Positions 21,701 through 32,428 of a stretch of 64,000 nt of DNA are shown here, one piece after another. Every line of letters starts with the position of its first letter. The first letter of the stretch is position 1. This stretch comes from Solanum dulcamara. Lineage: Eukaryota; Streptophyta; Magnoliopsida; Solanales; Solanaceae. Location: contig NC_077239.1 in the NCBI RefSeq assembly GCF_947179165.1, forward strand, positions 310,001 through 374,000, given 5' to 3'. The notes below the pieces were generated by a model. That model saw nothing but the letters and a program-made list of their open reading frames with translations. It did no database searches and was not told where the DNA came from. A program made the position numbers and the translations under genes.

Positions 21701-24700
21701 GACCATGGCATTTCGATATGTATCTTAGATTCTATTCAAAAGAAGCAACAAAATGCTACCTACCTGAATTGACACAAGCATCAGATCACCGGGGTAACTG
21801 GAAACAATGTACCGGAATGTTGATGTGGCATTTGTTGCTATGAAGTATCTAAGAACATAACACAAAATCAGAACACATAAAATACAGGACTATCTGCTGC
21901 TATAATACAAGTGCAATGGTTAGTGCGCACGATTTTAAGGCAGCGACTTTGACAATCTTCAACAGCAATTAGAATTTAAAAGAAATAAGGCATATTGGTT
22001 GCTAACTTAGATTATAAACACAATAGCTAGCTGAAGGGATTGGAGAATGCTACATCCTTTAGAAACACAACAATTTCAAAAAATGTTAATGCAACACCTC
22101 ATGATACCCGTCTCTTGTTTAACATCCTTATTAAATCATGATAAGATGGTTTACTGAAAATATTCAAAGTTATTTGTGGTCTTTATAGTTCACATGTTTA
22201 TCGCCAATTCATTGAGGTGGTATGAAGCATGAAGAAGAGGCAGGCAGTCAGTGATAAAAGTGAAAATCCCGGGGACTGGGGAGAAAAATGTAAGAATCCT
22301 GCAAATTAACATCTTGAAAGGAAGACTACAGAAATCAGCCAAAAACAGAATTGTATGCCAAACTGTTTTATGTTGTCAGAGGAGCTATATATATTTGGAA
22401 CACATTGACAACTTAAAACAGTATGCCATACACTTAAACAGTTGTCTTTACTGGGAACAATTTGGAACACAAATTTCAGCTCCTCCGGAAGATTCTAATC
22501 AAGTGCATATCTTATAAAGAAATTACGTAGGGAAAACACATACTCATTTGTCATGCCAGATTGAGAAACATGATCAAGACAACGGCTCACCAACTGGAAA
22601 AATGCAAAGACAAAATTGTTAAACTTAGAACAGGAAGCAGCAGAGAAACATTCTGCATAAGACTAAACCTTTTCATTTATCTCCATTCCAAGAAAGTTCC
22701 AATCCTTCCTCATCTTTGCCATTCTGGACAGAAATAAGCCGTTGCCTGTAATTTTATGCTTTCAACTGTGAGAACTAAAAACTAATTGTGTCCTTAAATG
22801 CTACACAACAGCGTGGGTTTCGATATGTTAGCTAAAGCTAATGAAATGGAAAATAAAACTAAAAGTTTATTTATTTACATAAGGTGGTTGAAGTACACTT
22901 GTTCTTGTTGTTGAAAGTCTAGCACAAACATCGTGTGTATTAAACTATAAGGCTCATTTGCAGATTATAAATAGAGAAACTACGGGGTTTAAGCTTCCTT
23001 CATGAGTATGGGGGAACCAGTGGATTCATTGCTCACAAATAGGAAACTACAATAGTATTTGAAAGACTAAATTAGAGTCCCTCCAGACAAATTTCCTCGG
23101 GAAAATTTTCATGTTCCATTGTAAATATGGAGTTGTTATTGGCGTAATCAAATGACTATGCACATTCAAACCCAAATAGTCTGATAGATTTATAGAAAGA
23201 TTGAATCAGGGAAAGAGAGATTTACCACTTCCTACGTCAACAACAAGAGGTAGGGTCGTATTGGCATATATAGCATCCCAATTCAACTCAAATGGGTATG
23301 ACTGCACAAACACCAAACACTCAATTAGTTCTGAAGCTAATACACATCTATTGGTAAGCATACTTTATATATTAGTTGGCACGTTCAAAGTCAAGTTCAA
23401 TGGTTAGAACCACTTTAATTGAATATGAAAGTACTTAGAGCACAGGAAAAGGAAAAAAAACATGAAACGTATGTCATGCAGTTATCCAGAAAAGGAGCCG
23501 GGGTGAGGGGAAGTAGGTTAGTAGTTCCTTCATGAGGAATTAAGACTCCGACACCTTGCATTGCTACTCTACTCAAGTAAATATTTCCCAACATATATAG
23601 TTCCGCCACCCCAGCTAGTATGCTTCACTTCACAAAGGAATCGTCATATTTTTTTTAGTACATAACATGTGGCCAATGTTGCAAACATTGGTCAAGATGT
23701 GAATGGGAGGGGCTATTGATAACAACAACATACCTAATGTAATCCCACAAGTGGTGTTTGGAGAGGCTAGCGTGTACGCAGACCTTATCCCTACCTCGTA
23801 GAGATAGAGAGACTATTTTCGATAGACCCTCGACTTAGAAAGCATAACAAAGCTGTTCGAAAAATGGATGGGAGGGGCAATTAATGAGCTTATTTATTGT
23901 GGTATCAGTTCCTATTGAATGAAATACTTGTCCTTATTCATGTGTCTACCTCCTTTTCTCTATTAATACGATGTCTGTTTCTATCTAGAGAACTTGAGGA
24001 AGCTGGATCCAAGACAAGTGGGTTGGTTGTTAACGATGTGTATCAGGATTTTAAAAATTTCTTTAACACAGCATGTTGAGTTAGAAAAGGCTTACTCTAT
24101 CTAGTGCCAAGAGCCCATGAAGCTTTCTCCCTTTCAGAAACTCCCAGACAATGGAAGCGTTTTCAATCATATCAGCTGTTACATGGCTTGATTTCCCAAC
24201 AAATGTCTCACATGCCTGTTTGCCGACCATGATAAGATCACAGTTCATTTTACTAAGATTATAAAGCATCACAGCTAATTTGGATGCTCCAACAGATTCT
24301 TGTTGTGATGAGCTGAACTTTAAAGCTCCAATCCACAAAATTTTCTGAAAAACAATGAAAGTATACTTCTCTGAGCATATATTGTTTCCACAGAATAGAT
24401 TGTACCAAAAAAAAATCATCATCTTAAGTTATATCATAAGATCACAGAAATTTCCACACCAATTTCATAGATGCAAATCATAGGTTAAACCTACCATTGC
24501 AATCATGACGAGATATCCTATGAACTCATGGAACTAGTCAAAGAAGACCAAAGGATGACCTCAAAATTGAGCAAGCACTTTTAAATCTAACCTTCAGCAG
24601 AAGGAACTTCAGTGATTACCTTGCATCTTGAAAGCACGGACATCATTCCCTCCAATGTGTTAGGTCCAACATCTACAGGTTTCCATCCTAAGGAAAAACA

Positions 24701-27700
24701 ATTGAAATCCTTAAATATCTTAGAAACTATCATCCCTATGGTAAATACTAGAGAGATATTCTCAAACTTTCAGAAACAAAAGTAGCTTGAGCTCACACAA
24801 ATGGAGTTTCCTAAATAAGGACCAAAATTGCCAGAGAGGAATAAGAATTTATCATTCACCAATGTACGGTACTCCCTCCGTTTCAATTTTTTCGTCTTAC
24901 TTTCCTTGTTCGTCCATTTAAAAAAGAATTGTCTCTTTCCTATTATGGCAACTCTTTAATTCTAACTTACCACCTGACATGTTTAAGATCACTAGATTAA
25001 AGGGCATTTTGGTACATTCTACATATATTTAATTTATGACCATAAGATTCAAAACTCTTCTTTACTTTCTTAAACTCCGTGTCAAGTCAAAACCAGACAA
25101 ACTAATTGAAACAGAGGAAGTATATATTTTCAATTTTTTAATTGTTCAGCAATTTCTTGTCCATTTAGTCCTTAATCTAGCAAATGAAACAATGCAGACC
25201 TTGGGCCTAGGCTGAAGATTTAAGAGATTTAACTTTACCATCCATGATATGATTAGCAGGAAAAATCTTCATCTGCGACGGATAGTAATTATTGAGGCAC
25301 CAAAAGTCTTTTGGTACTATGATTTTTACTCCTCTTGCCTTTGCAGCCTCAACTAGCACATGGGCTGCCTCTAGTGATTCTTGTTCCACCAAATCCATAG
25401 GAACAGGTAATCCAAAAGCATGCATTATTTGAAATGCAGCATCTCCAACAAACACTAAGCCGTCACATCTAGATGCCAAAAATTGCAAGGCTGCTGCTTT
25501 CCCAGCGAGATTAGCTCCACCGACCTGCATTGCATCTCAAATTATCACTTGCGATACGTGAACCAAAAAAGTCCGTTTCTCATTTTATCAAGAATCTGAC
25601 AAATACTTGAAAAAGATTATCGGATGCATACTATTGCAAAATAGGGCCTTTTATTCATCTCGATTATCTTCTTCAGTTGAGACATTCCCTCGTCAAAGTG
25701 AAATCCCGCAATGGACGCATAGCAGAATCCGGTAATACCAACATTTGACGCAAGAATCTTATGTGATTGAAAAAATGCATCATTAACAAAGATATCCACA
25801 CCAGATGATAGGCGTCGTGCAAACTCCGAACAATTGGCTTGCTCCTGCTTAAACTGAGAAAGGTTCTCAAGAAGAAGGATGTCAGATTTATGTCTGTCTT
25901 CCATCAGGGACTGCTCAAAACCAGAACCAAGCTCCACTGGTATGACTTTTAGTTCAAGTTCTGACGATAGAAATTCTGCAGAAAACATTGTCCAGATCAA
26001 TTGAACTCCATTTAAAACATGTTTTATTGGAACAGAAAAAAAATTAAAAATAAAAACTAGAAGAAGAAGTGTATCAAAGCAGGCCCTTCATCATTGCCTA
26101 GAATATTGTGTTTACATAGGTTTTTCATACTCCGACAGTGTTGTCAAAGGGGCGCTCAAGCCCTGAAGAGGGGCTCAAAACGTGTTGAGCACTTTGCCTC
26201 GCTTAATGTGCGCTTCAGTGTCATCATCAAGGTTCTAAGGCATACTTTTCCTTGCCAATGAGCCTCTTCTAAAGAGGCGACACTAAACAACTGATATTTC
26301 ACTTTATCATTTTTTTTTCAAATTCTTTGTTCATATATTTGTTATTCATGCTTATAATTATTAGTCTTGTACTAAACATATATATTTGTATTTTTTCTTC
26401 CTCTGCGCCTTTAATCATTAAAGCCGCATGCTTATAGCCCCATCAGACCTTAGAGTTCTTTTGCGGTTTTTGCTTTTGATAACACTGTACTCTGGGAAGC
26501 TAAGCCTAAGTTCACAGATGAGTAGAAGCAACACGAACAATAAGTGAAAAGTAAGTAAATTTGTATACCTGCAACATACTCCAATTTGAGAAGCTGCGAG
26601 TCAGCTCTCAGACTCCAGCTACTTATCAGAATCAATTTTGCCCCAGCTTTGTATAGATACTTGATGGTTGAAACCACACGAGCTGCTGGAGACTGCTGTT
26701 TCTTCTGCTCCCTTAGAAGGATGGTCAAATCCAATCTGACCATGACAACTTTTCCAAATAACTCCTCCTCCGGAAAGTTTCTAAGGGTTTGCACATGAGG
26801 TAAGATATCGGAATCTCTCCCATCACAAGATTCAGCCTAAAAGTGGATTCTTGTCTGAGTAAGAAGAACAGACAGCACACTGAATGGCACATGAAAAAAC
26901 AATAAATATTGTCACGTATGACACAAACTATAGAAGACTGAATTTTCAGTCCAATGTTCAGTAACATGTTTTCCTTTCTAGGATGTGAAATTAATTGAAC
27001 AGAAACAAGAATTGACAGGCCAGTTTAAACACGTTGAAATCCAGCAAACAAATAGTTTACGCACATACGAAACTAAAAATATGCATGAAAAACTAACTAC
27101 TGAATCTTCATGCTCATTCAAAAGTGTATCACGTAAAAGTTTTCGAAAGGAGCACTTTAATATATAAAAACTTTCCTAATTCGTTGCTGAACTAACACTA
27201 CTCAAACTAGGAGGGCAAGTTTTAATCATTGCATAAAATTACAGCACATGATATACAAAAACGAATTTTTTAATCACAGAGAAATTAGCTGTTTTCTAGC
27301 TTTGAAAGCTGGTATGTAATAGGCCAACCTCTCTATCCTTCTCCACTTGAATAGCCGACTTGCTCAACAGCTAAGTTTCAAACTCGTGACGTGTGTGCAG
27401 TACCTTAGCCATTGAACCAAAACCTTGCAGCTTCTGAATAGAAGTGACTTAATAATACCACCGAAAATCAACAACTATCCTGGTACTCACAGTAAAACCA
27501 AATTATCCGGAGACTTCAACTCTTTTAACATACGTAATAAAATAGATGTAAGCATCTAAAATGCAACCTAAGGTCAGGGGTTCTCATTGATAAGATGCAA
27601 GATCTTTTGAGACGTCGGAGTAATAATTTCAACCAGCAACAGTTGTTATATACATTACTCCACAATGATTGATCACGAGATACTGAGGCACTTACTAATA

Positions 27701-28688
27701 ATTAATACGCAATTCTGTGATTTCCAATAGGTTTGGTTCTAATCTAAGATTCTTTAACAATAGCAAATACATATTGCATCAGTAAATACAGCTATCTGCC
27801 TATACCTACCTCATTCATGAAAGTCAATACTTTTATTGGTTTATATCAAGAGGAGAAATGTAATTTAATTCAATTGAATATGATGCACAGAAGTGCAGTT
27901 AACACATATAGACATAGAATAACCAAAGCTTGAAGCATTAAAATAGGGATAAAAGATAAAACGACACGCTAATTCAGATTTATAGTTAGCAAGAAAGTAT
28001 GTGCATTATATGTCTGTTTATTGGATATGGCACATTCTTTGACTCTTGGGGATTCAGAGCACAATAGTTATAAGCACGAACAGAGCTAAGCGACACAAGT
28101 TTTGCCGGAAAATGACACTACATATACATGGTCAAAATTATTTTTTATGTATATCTAGTAAATGTTAAATCCACTTAGCTTCTTCATGTGTTTACTTTTT
28201 TATATTTTGAATTCCTTTACTGAAAATACTGACTCCGCCGTTAGTAAAACATCATTTGGTAAGTAATGCAGCAGTTAGGGGTATGAACCTAATAATTTAC
28301 ATACACGAAAGTAAGTCGAGTATTTTTCTTAAAATGTAAGAAAAGTAAAATTACTGAAATTAACTCCTCTCGAATTGAATGCAAATCAGCATAATCGGCT
28401 AGCTCCAAATTTAAAGCTGGAAAAGAAAATCATATTAAAAACACAATTAATAACAGCAAGATAACAATTTTTTTGAACTTTTTTTTGCTCTATAACTTGG
28501 GACATCAAGTTTTGGTACTAACCTTGCTGTAAAAATTGAATCTTTTTACATTCTTGAACTGCAGAACATTTCCCATACGACAAACGCAGTCTAATTTTTC
28601 GCAAATCTTGAAATTTTTTACAACCATTGTGGAAATTTGATATTCTAGGTAAAGAGTATCCTAAGAAGAAATCCAGAACCTGACTCAT
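18643..28688 (-). CDS. PGK-like / TrmB-like methyltransferase fusion (687 aa, 13 exons)
   Basis: Exons in coding order: 28523-28688, 28355-28416, 26569-26836, 25632-25975, 25239-25524, 24620-24687, 24096-24344, 23226-23301, 22669-22745, 22544-22593, 21764-21848, 20952-21050, 18643-18876. Total 2064 nt, all GT-AG, phases consistent. Residues 1-75 resemble a plastid transit peptide. About 88-481 align by eye with phosphoglycerate kinase: [59 protein letters not shown]. About 482-687 align with TrmB: SAM site VVDVGSGNG (501-509), [20 protein letters not shown] (579-591), [20 protein letters not shown] substrate and nucleotide residues look lost (SHLGRP to SSWSLR; GGAK to GGAN; GGGAS to IENAS), and PDPW-type Asp is Asn. 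The start is the first ATG after an in-frame TGA. The function is inferred from folds only. Whether either activity survives is unknown. Confidence 0.88.
19264..19580. mobile_element. hAT-like MITE in intron 12 of the fusion gene
   Basis: The left end TAGCTTGTGTGGCCAAATTT and the right end AAAAGCTTGGCAAACAGGCTA are imperfect inverted repeats. They enclose about 317 bp rich in 'agcacttt/aaagtgct' words. This style (TTGGCCAAGCTTTT) is common for non-autonomous hAT elements in Solanaceae. It has no coding content. Confidence 0.65.
19763..20838 (+). mobile_element. 5'-truncated RTE LINE with perfect 12-bp target duplication
   Basis: One frame runs from the insertion edge to 20530 with a single TAA at 20324-20326. 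It starts at the reverse-transcriptase catalytic motif ([12 protein letters not shown]) and continues [29 protein letters not shown], then [15 protein letters not shown] and [15 protein letters not shown]. This is the C-terminal part of a plant RTE protein. A 3' region with 'gagccgagggtc' follows and ends in (TTG)n. The word TTGAATCATGTC occurs at 19751-19762 and again at 20839-20850, a perfect target duplication. It lies antisense in intron 12 of the fusion gene. Confidence 0.9.
21074..21188. mobile_element. Half of a Stowaway-type MITE in intron 11
   Basis: The sequence from 'ttttggcacattctacat' to 'ttgaaatggagggag' matches the right half of the intact element at 24872-25120, and TA follows at 21189. 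The left half is missing. Its truncated end is only about 20 bp from the acceptor of exon 12. Confidence 0.65.
21332..21628. mobile_element. Fold-back MITE in intron 11
   Basis: The ends 'gggtcaaaaacacacctaaa' and 'ttaggtgtgtttttgacc' are inverted repeats of one another. The inner arms ('aactatttatcaaacacgcc' against 'tgttttgataaatagttgg') also pair, so nearly the whole 297 bp can fold into one hairpin. Degraded relatives lie near 15925-16080, 38380-38520 and 43900-44045. Confidence 0.75.
23730..23846 (-). mobile_element. SINE-like element in intron 7 of the fusion gene
   Basis: On the minus strand it reads 'agtcgagggtctatcgaaaa', 'ctctctatctctacgaggta', 'ggtctgcgtacac', 'accacttgtgggattacat' and then (TTG)n. 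This is the RTE-like tail of Solanaceae SINEs, in the same orientation as the host gene. The 5' tRNA-like head is not evident. Confidence 0.7.
24872..25120. mobile_element. Intact Stowaway-type MITE in intron 5
   Basis: It begins CTCCCTCCGTTTCAATTTTT and ends AATTGAAACAGAGGAAG, flanked by TA at 24870-24871 and 25121-25122, with a 249-bp non-coding interior. This is a clear Tc1/mariner-class MITE. Confidence 0.85.
26140..26450. repeat. Dispersed repeat with 'gcgctt' words in intron 3
   Basis: This GC-richer patch ('aaggggcgctcaagccct', 'gcctcgcttaatgtgcgctt', 'tctaaagaggcgacac') sits in an otherwise AT-rich intron and resembles the patch near 2500. It has no ORF. I regard it as an old dispersed element of unknown class. 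Confidence 0.35.
27300..27430 (-). mobile_element. tRNA-derived SINE head remnant in intron 2
   Basis: On the minus strand 'ttggttcaatggctaaggta' resembles a polymerase III A box and 'cacgagtttgaaact' resembles a B box about 30 bases downstream, the layout of a tRNA-derived SINE head. Similarity is only partial and no tail or target duplication was found. Confidence 0.35.
28110..28250 (+). repeat. Copy of a dispersed 'tatatctagtaaatgtt' repeat
   Basis: The segment 'attattttttatgtatatct', 'agtaaatgttaaatcc', 'cttcttcatgtgtttac' and 'actgaaaatactgactccgcc' is repeated with changes at 43140-43350. This is a short non-autonomous element common in Solanaceae. Here it lies in intron 2 of the fusion gene. 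Confidence 0.55.
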
Positions 28689-29289
28689 CCTTTTGTTGCT
28701 CACTATGAATCAACTTTGAACTACAGACTGCAAGAAAAATATCAAATTCTCCATAGGAACAATAAATAAAAATTACGAAGAATTTTAGTAGCTTAATTGG
28801 TTCACTGAACTTTCCCTTCCCCATTTCCCCTTCCCTACCCCATTTTTTTTTAAATAAATAAAAATTACTCATGAAAAACACAGTACCTAATATAGTAATT
28901 ATATCAATGAAACTAAAAAATGATGCAAAAATTAGCAAATTACTTACCTAAAATGGCTGACAAAAGTGACAGTTGAATGAAGATAAAATGTCTAGACACA
29001 ATATCTAGTTTTTCTAATATATTTTTAAGAAAGTAAATTGCATTGATCCCCCTCACTAGTATGAGACTATACATATAAATCCCTTCAAGAATTAAGAGCT
29101 ACAGAATCCTCCCTCAAAATAAGTTCTCGTATAAGGAATAAGAATATTTTCTTTTAGAATGGTTGCACCATATAACACTTGAATTATCACTTTTTTGCTA
29201 GTTAAAATTTCATTACCGTAAAGCATGAATCACAAAAGGATAAATTCAAATATAATTTATTTCAATGTTTCTGAATATGATAAAATAAA

Positions 29290-29745
29290 ACTTTTGCAGA
29301 CGTATGAGAGATTAACTATGGATGAATTTAGAAGCAGAGATAAAAGTAAACCAAAAAAGTATTAGGGAGAAGTAATTAAACAAGACAAGACAAGACATAG
29401 TTACAGCTTACCGAGGACATGTATGAATGACACATGAATGTAAAGAAATTAGTTGGTAGGAGTGCGTCCATTCCAATAGATAGGAGTGTGTTGTCTTATT
29501 GCTCCTTACTAGTAGGCGTAGAACTACTTTCGTAGTTTCTCGTTCCTCAATCTCTATTGCTATATATGATTTTCTGTAGTTCAATTATAATATTATTTTA
29601 TTATAGTAGTTTTGTTATTATGTGTTGTTTATGTTACTATCTATTGTCTCTTATATTTTCATAACGTTTTTTTTCTAGATTATTTTTATATTGAGCCGAG
29701 GGTCTAATAAATAAATAGTGAAAATACAGGGTCTACTTCTGCAAT
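29290..29745 (+). pseudogene. Old RTE LINE 3' remnant
   Basis: Words match the young copy at 19763-20838: 'gagagattaactatggatg', 'agtattagggagaagtaatt', 'cagcttaccgaggacatg', 'ttactagtaggcg' and 'ttgagccgagggtct'. The frame is destroyed by many changes, so this is an ancient insertion, now just upstream of EMC5. Confidence 0.65.
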
Positions 29746-29761
29746 AAAGTCTCAATATTAG

Positions 29762-29781
29762 GTCGGGTATAAGTACCCGAC
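29762..29781. promoter_or_regulatory. Perfect hairpin/palindrome upstream of EMC5
   Basis: The 20-base sequence GTCGGGTATAAGTACCCGAC has two perfectly complementary 8-base arms around a 4-base loop. It lies 130 bp before the EMC5 start codon. It may be a structured 5'UTR element, a protein-binding palindrome or the relic of a fold-back transposon. Function is unknown. Confidence 0.4.
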
Positions 29782-29911
29782 CCGAATAGAAATACGGATC
29801 TACTCTGCTAAAACTTCAAAGAACGACCAGCTAAGCAGATTTAGCTCACTTTTACTGATCTTCGCCGTCAAAAATCGTCTTCACCGGCCGCCGATCTATT
29901 CTCCGACCAAG

Positions 29912-32428
29912 ATGGGTGCCGGTTTCCTCGTTGGCGTCATCGGTGTTCTAATTCTATCTCATGCTACCTATTCCACTATCCAATGTAATTCCCTTAGGTT
30001 TTTTCCCCTTTTTTTGCTGCATCAATTTGAAGACTAATTTTTTTTTGTTCAATTTCAGATAGGGGTTTGCTTAAGATTACTGAGGAGGAGTTTTCTGGAC
30101 CACCCATCGATGTAAATTTTCATTTTTCACCTTTTTCGTTGAATCTACCGAGTTACTACAGTTGATAAAAAGTTGATCTTTTATATGTATGTGATATGGT
30201 AATGATTGATCGTAAATTGTTGTTGTTCAATCGTGTTAGTTGTTGTTGGTGCTATATTTGCTTTACATACTGGAGTTTTTGATATGTTTGCTCAAGCCGA
30301 AGGTTTATCCGCAACTGTCTCTCTACCTTCACAGTGTAGTGCTATGGTTGTGTATACATTAGGTTTGACTGACCCCACTTGTGGGATTATACTGCCTATG
30401 TTGTTGTTGTGATGTGGTAATGATTGATCTAAATGTTGGGTAATGTGCAGGTTGTAATCGAATTGATAGTTAGTTTAGTGTTATGCTTGTGGGCTGCAAT
30501 GGCTGCCCCTGGAAATTTCAAGTCAATCCATCCTCAATCTGAGGAAAACAGGTACTTAATTCACTCTTTTAAATTGGGATTCTTGTATTTTTATTGTTTT
30601 TCTTTGTTTTGCAATAATAGAAATTTTTGGAGTTCTAGGGACTTGTAGGAATATAGATCATTGGTGCAAATCCACAGTTATGGGAACATCTATTCTCACT
30701 GTCTCACGGTGGTCAATGTTCACTTGCTCATATCCTCCATGCGTTATATTTTTATATATTTTTTTCTTCTTAAGCACTCACAAAGGGCTTCTTCTGGCAC
30801 TATATCATTTTCTTTCTCTAAGTTAATGAATAACTAGGGCTTACCTCGTGGATGAAGTGCCCCTCAGCTAGTTAGGGGTAAGGCTAGGGCAATGAATATC
30901 ATGTGGAAATCCTCTTTCCTCTTCCAATTTATTTTCATCGATTTTGTTATTTGTTTTAGCAAAAATATAACCTCTATAAAATATAACCTAAATGTCTACT
31001 TTATCATTCTTTTCTCGAAGTTCAGACAACGTTGAATATCACTTTCATTTTTATGTATCAGAACTAAGATGTTCTATCTCTACTTGTTTCGCGTCTTTCT
31101 TTTTTATGTTGCACTACTTCAAACAAAATTTCGTAGCTTGGTGAGTTATACTATTCCGACTTCTTTAAGGCACTTTCAAACCTCCTTAAGGATAACTTTA
31201 CTTCAATGGACACAATGCTTAGAGTGAGTTAATGTTTCTTTTGGTCATGGATGTGAATCTTTAAAGTTATCCTTGATTTCTCCATCTTTCTTTGATCTCA
31301 CTACCAGAAAAATCTAACTACCTCATGTTGCAACTTTTTTAGTATCGTCTTTACCCCTCATCCTTCTTAGTTGTGCTAGCTTATACATTTCTTTCTCTCT
31401 TTTTAGTGTTTATGGCTTTTAGTACAAGCCGTCTAAAGACTTATCACAGGCTTTGCTAGTCTCCTTCTTATCTTATTTTCACTCTCTTATTTTCTTCAAA
31501 GGATTTTCCTCCTTCCATTGTTGATAATTTTCTTTTTATTAAATAGCCTTGCCCTGTACCATTCCTGCATCAGAGTTACTGTGGTTAATGTCTTAGACTT
31601 TTAGATATAGCTAGATGTTACATTCCAATGTAACTTCTCATTTTTCCACTGGATAACTGTGTTAGCTTCTAACTCTGATGCTCCCTTCTTTAAGCACTTG
31701 TCTCTAAATGTGCTTTGGTTTGACTGTTTAGTATCCACCACAGAATCCTTGTGCTTGCAGCTCTTCTTTTTGAGTCATAGTTTTCCAATGTGTTTTTTCC
31801 GTTCCTACTTATATCTACCCCGGAATACCACAAACTATGACTTCTGTTGTTTATCCCTCGACCTTTTTTCCCTGCCCACTTAGCTTAGTTCAGCTAGCCC
31901 TAGACAGATCACATCTCATTAGAAAGACATGCATTTTCTTTTTCATTTAGGATCTTTCTTATTTACCTGGTCTCTTTCTGGATACATATTAGTAAAAGTT
32001 TCTATGTGCTTTTCGTGATTTCACTTGATTTGAGTTACATCACCGTCCTATCACATTCTAGGTAACAGATTAGATTGTGGGTATCTTTTTAGGGCATTTA
32101 CTCAAGTAGAAAAGGCAAAGTTCAGTTGATAGGTCCCTGGCAAGCAAGTACACCTGGTTTCTGTTGTATATTTTGTTGCTAAAGCTCATTTAAAGAAAAC
32201 ACTGTGTGAAAGCACATTCGTTGTTCTGGTGTTTTAACTTCAAGTATGGTGAGAATTGGTAGCAGAAGTCAGTTCATTTGGTCTTATTGTATATGCGATG
32301 TCCTTTTTTGAATATCTTATGTTTCTCTACAATGCAGGGTGGTCGCTTTGCCTGCCAATCTGGATTTTATGATCTTCAATCACCGTGGAAAAATATTTCC
32401 TCTGGAAACCGAGTTGAAGTTGAAGTGA
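29912..32428 (+). CDS. EMC5: ER membrane protein complex subunit 5 (EMC5/MMGT family, 105 aa)
   Basis: Exons: 29912-29984, 30059-30111, 30451-30551, 32338-32428; the total is 318 nt with GT-AG junctions and correct phases. The protein starts MGAGFLVGVIGVLILSHATY, a first membrane segment, then reads TEEEFSGPPIDV, a second membrane segment (about 43-62, VVIELIVSLVLCLWAAM) and a cytosolic tail GNFKSIHP...NRVVALPANLDFMIFNHRGK. This is the conserved layout of EMC5, also called membrane magnesium transporter (MMGT). In the family it is a core subunit of the ER complex that inserts tail-anchored and multipass proteins. The usual length is about 105-130 residues, so this gene looks complete. Intron 3 (1.8 kb) has no recognised content. 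Confidence 0.93.
30355..30412 (+). mobile_element. SINE/RTE tail scrap in EMC5 intron 2
   Basis: The sequence 'actgaccccacttgtgggat' plus 'tatactgcctatgttgttgttg' is the last part of the RTE/SINE tail seen elsewhere in the window. Only the end is preserved. Confidence 0.6.

Noticed and set aside
28689..28703. Earlier start for the PGK-TrmB fusion
   Set aside because: The codon at 28703 is GTG and an in-frame TGA lies just upstream; the ATG at 28688 is preferred.
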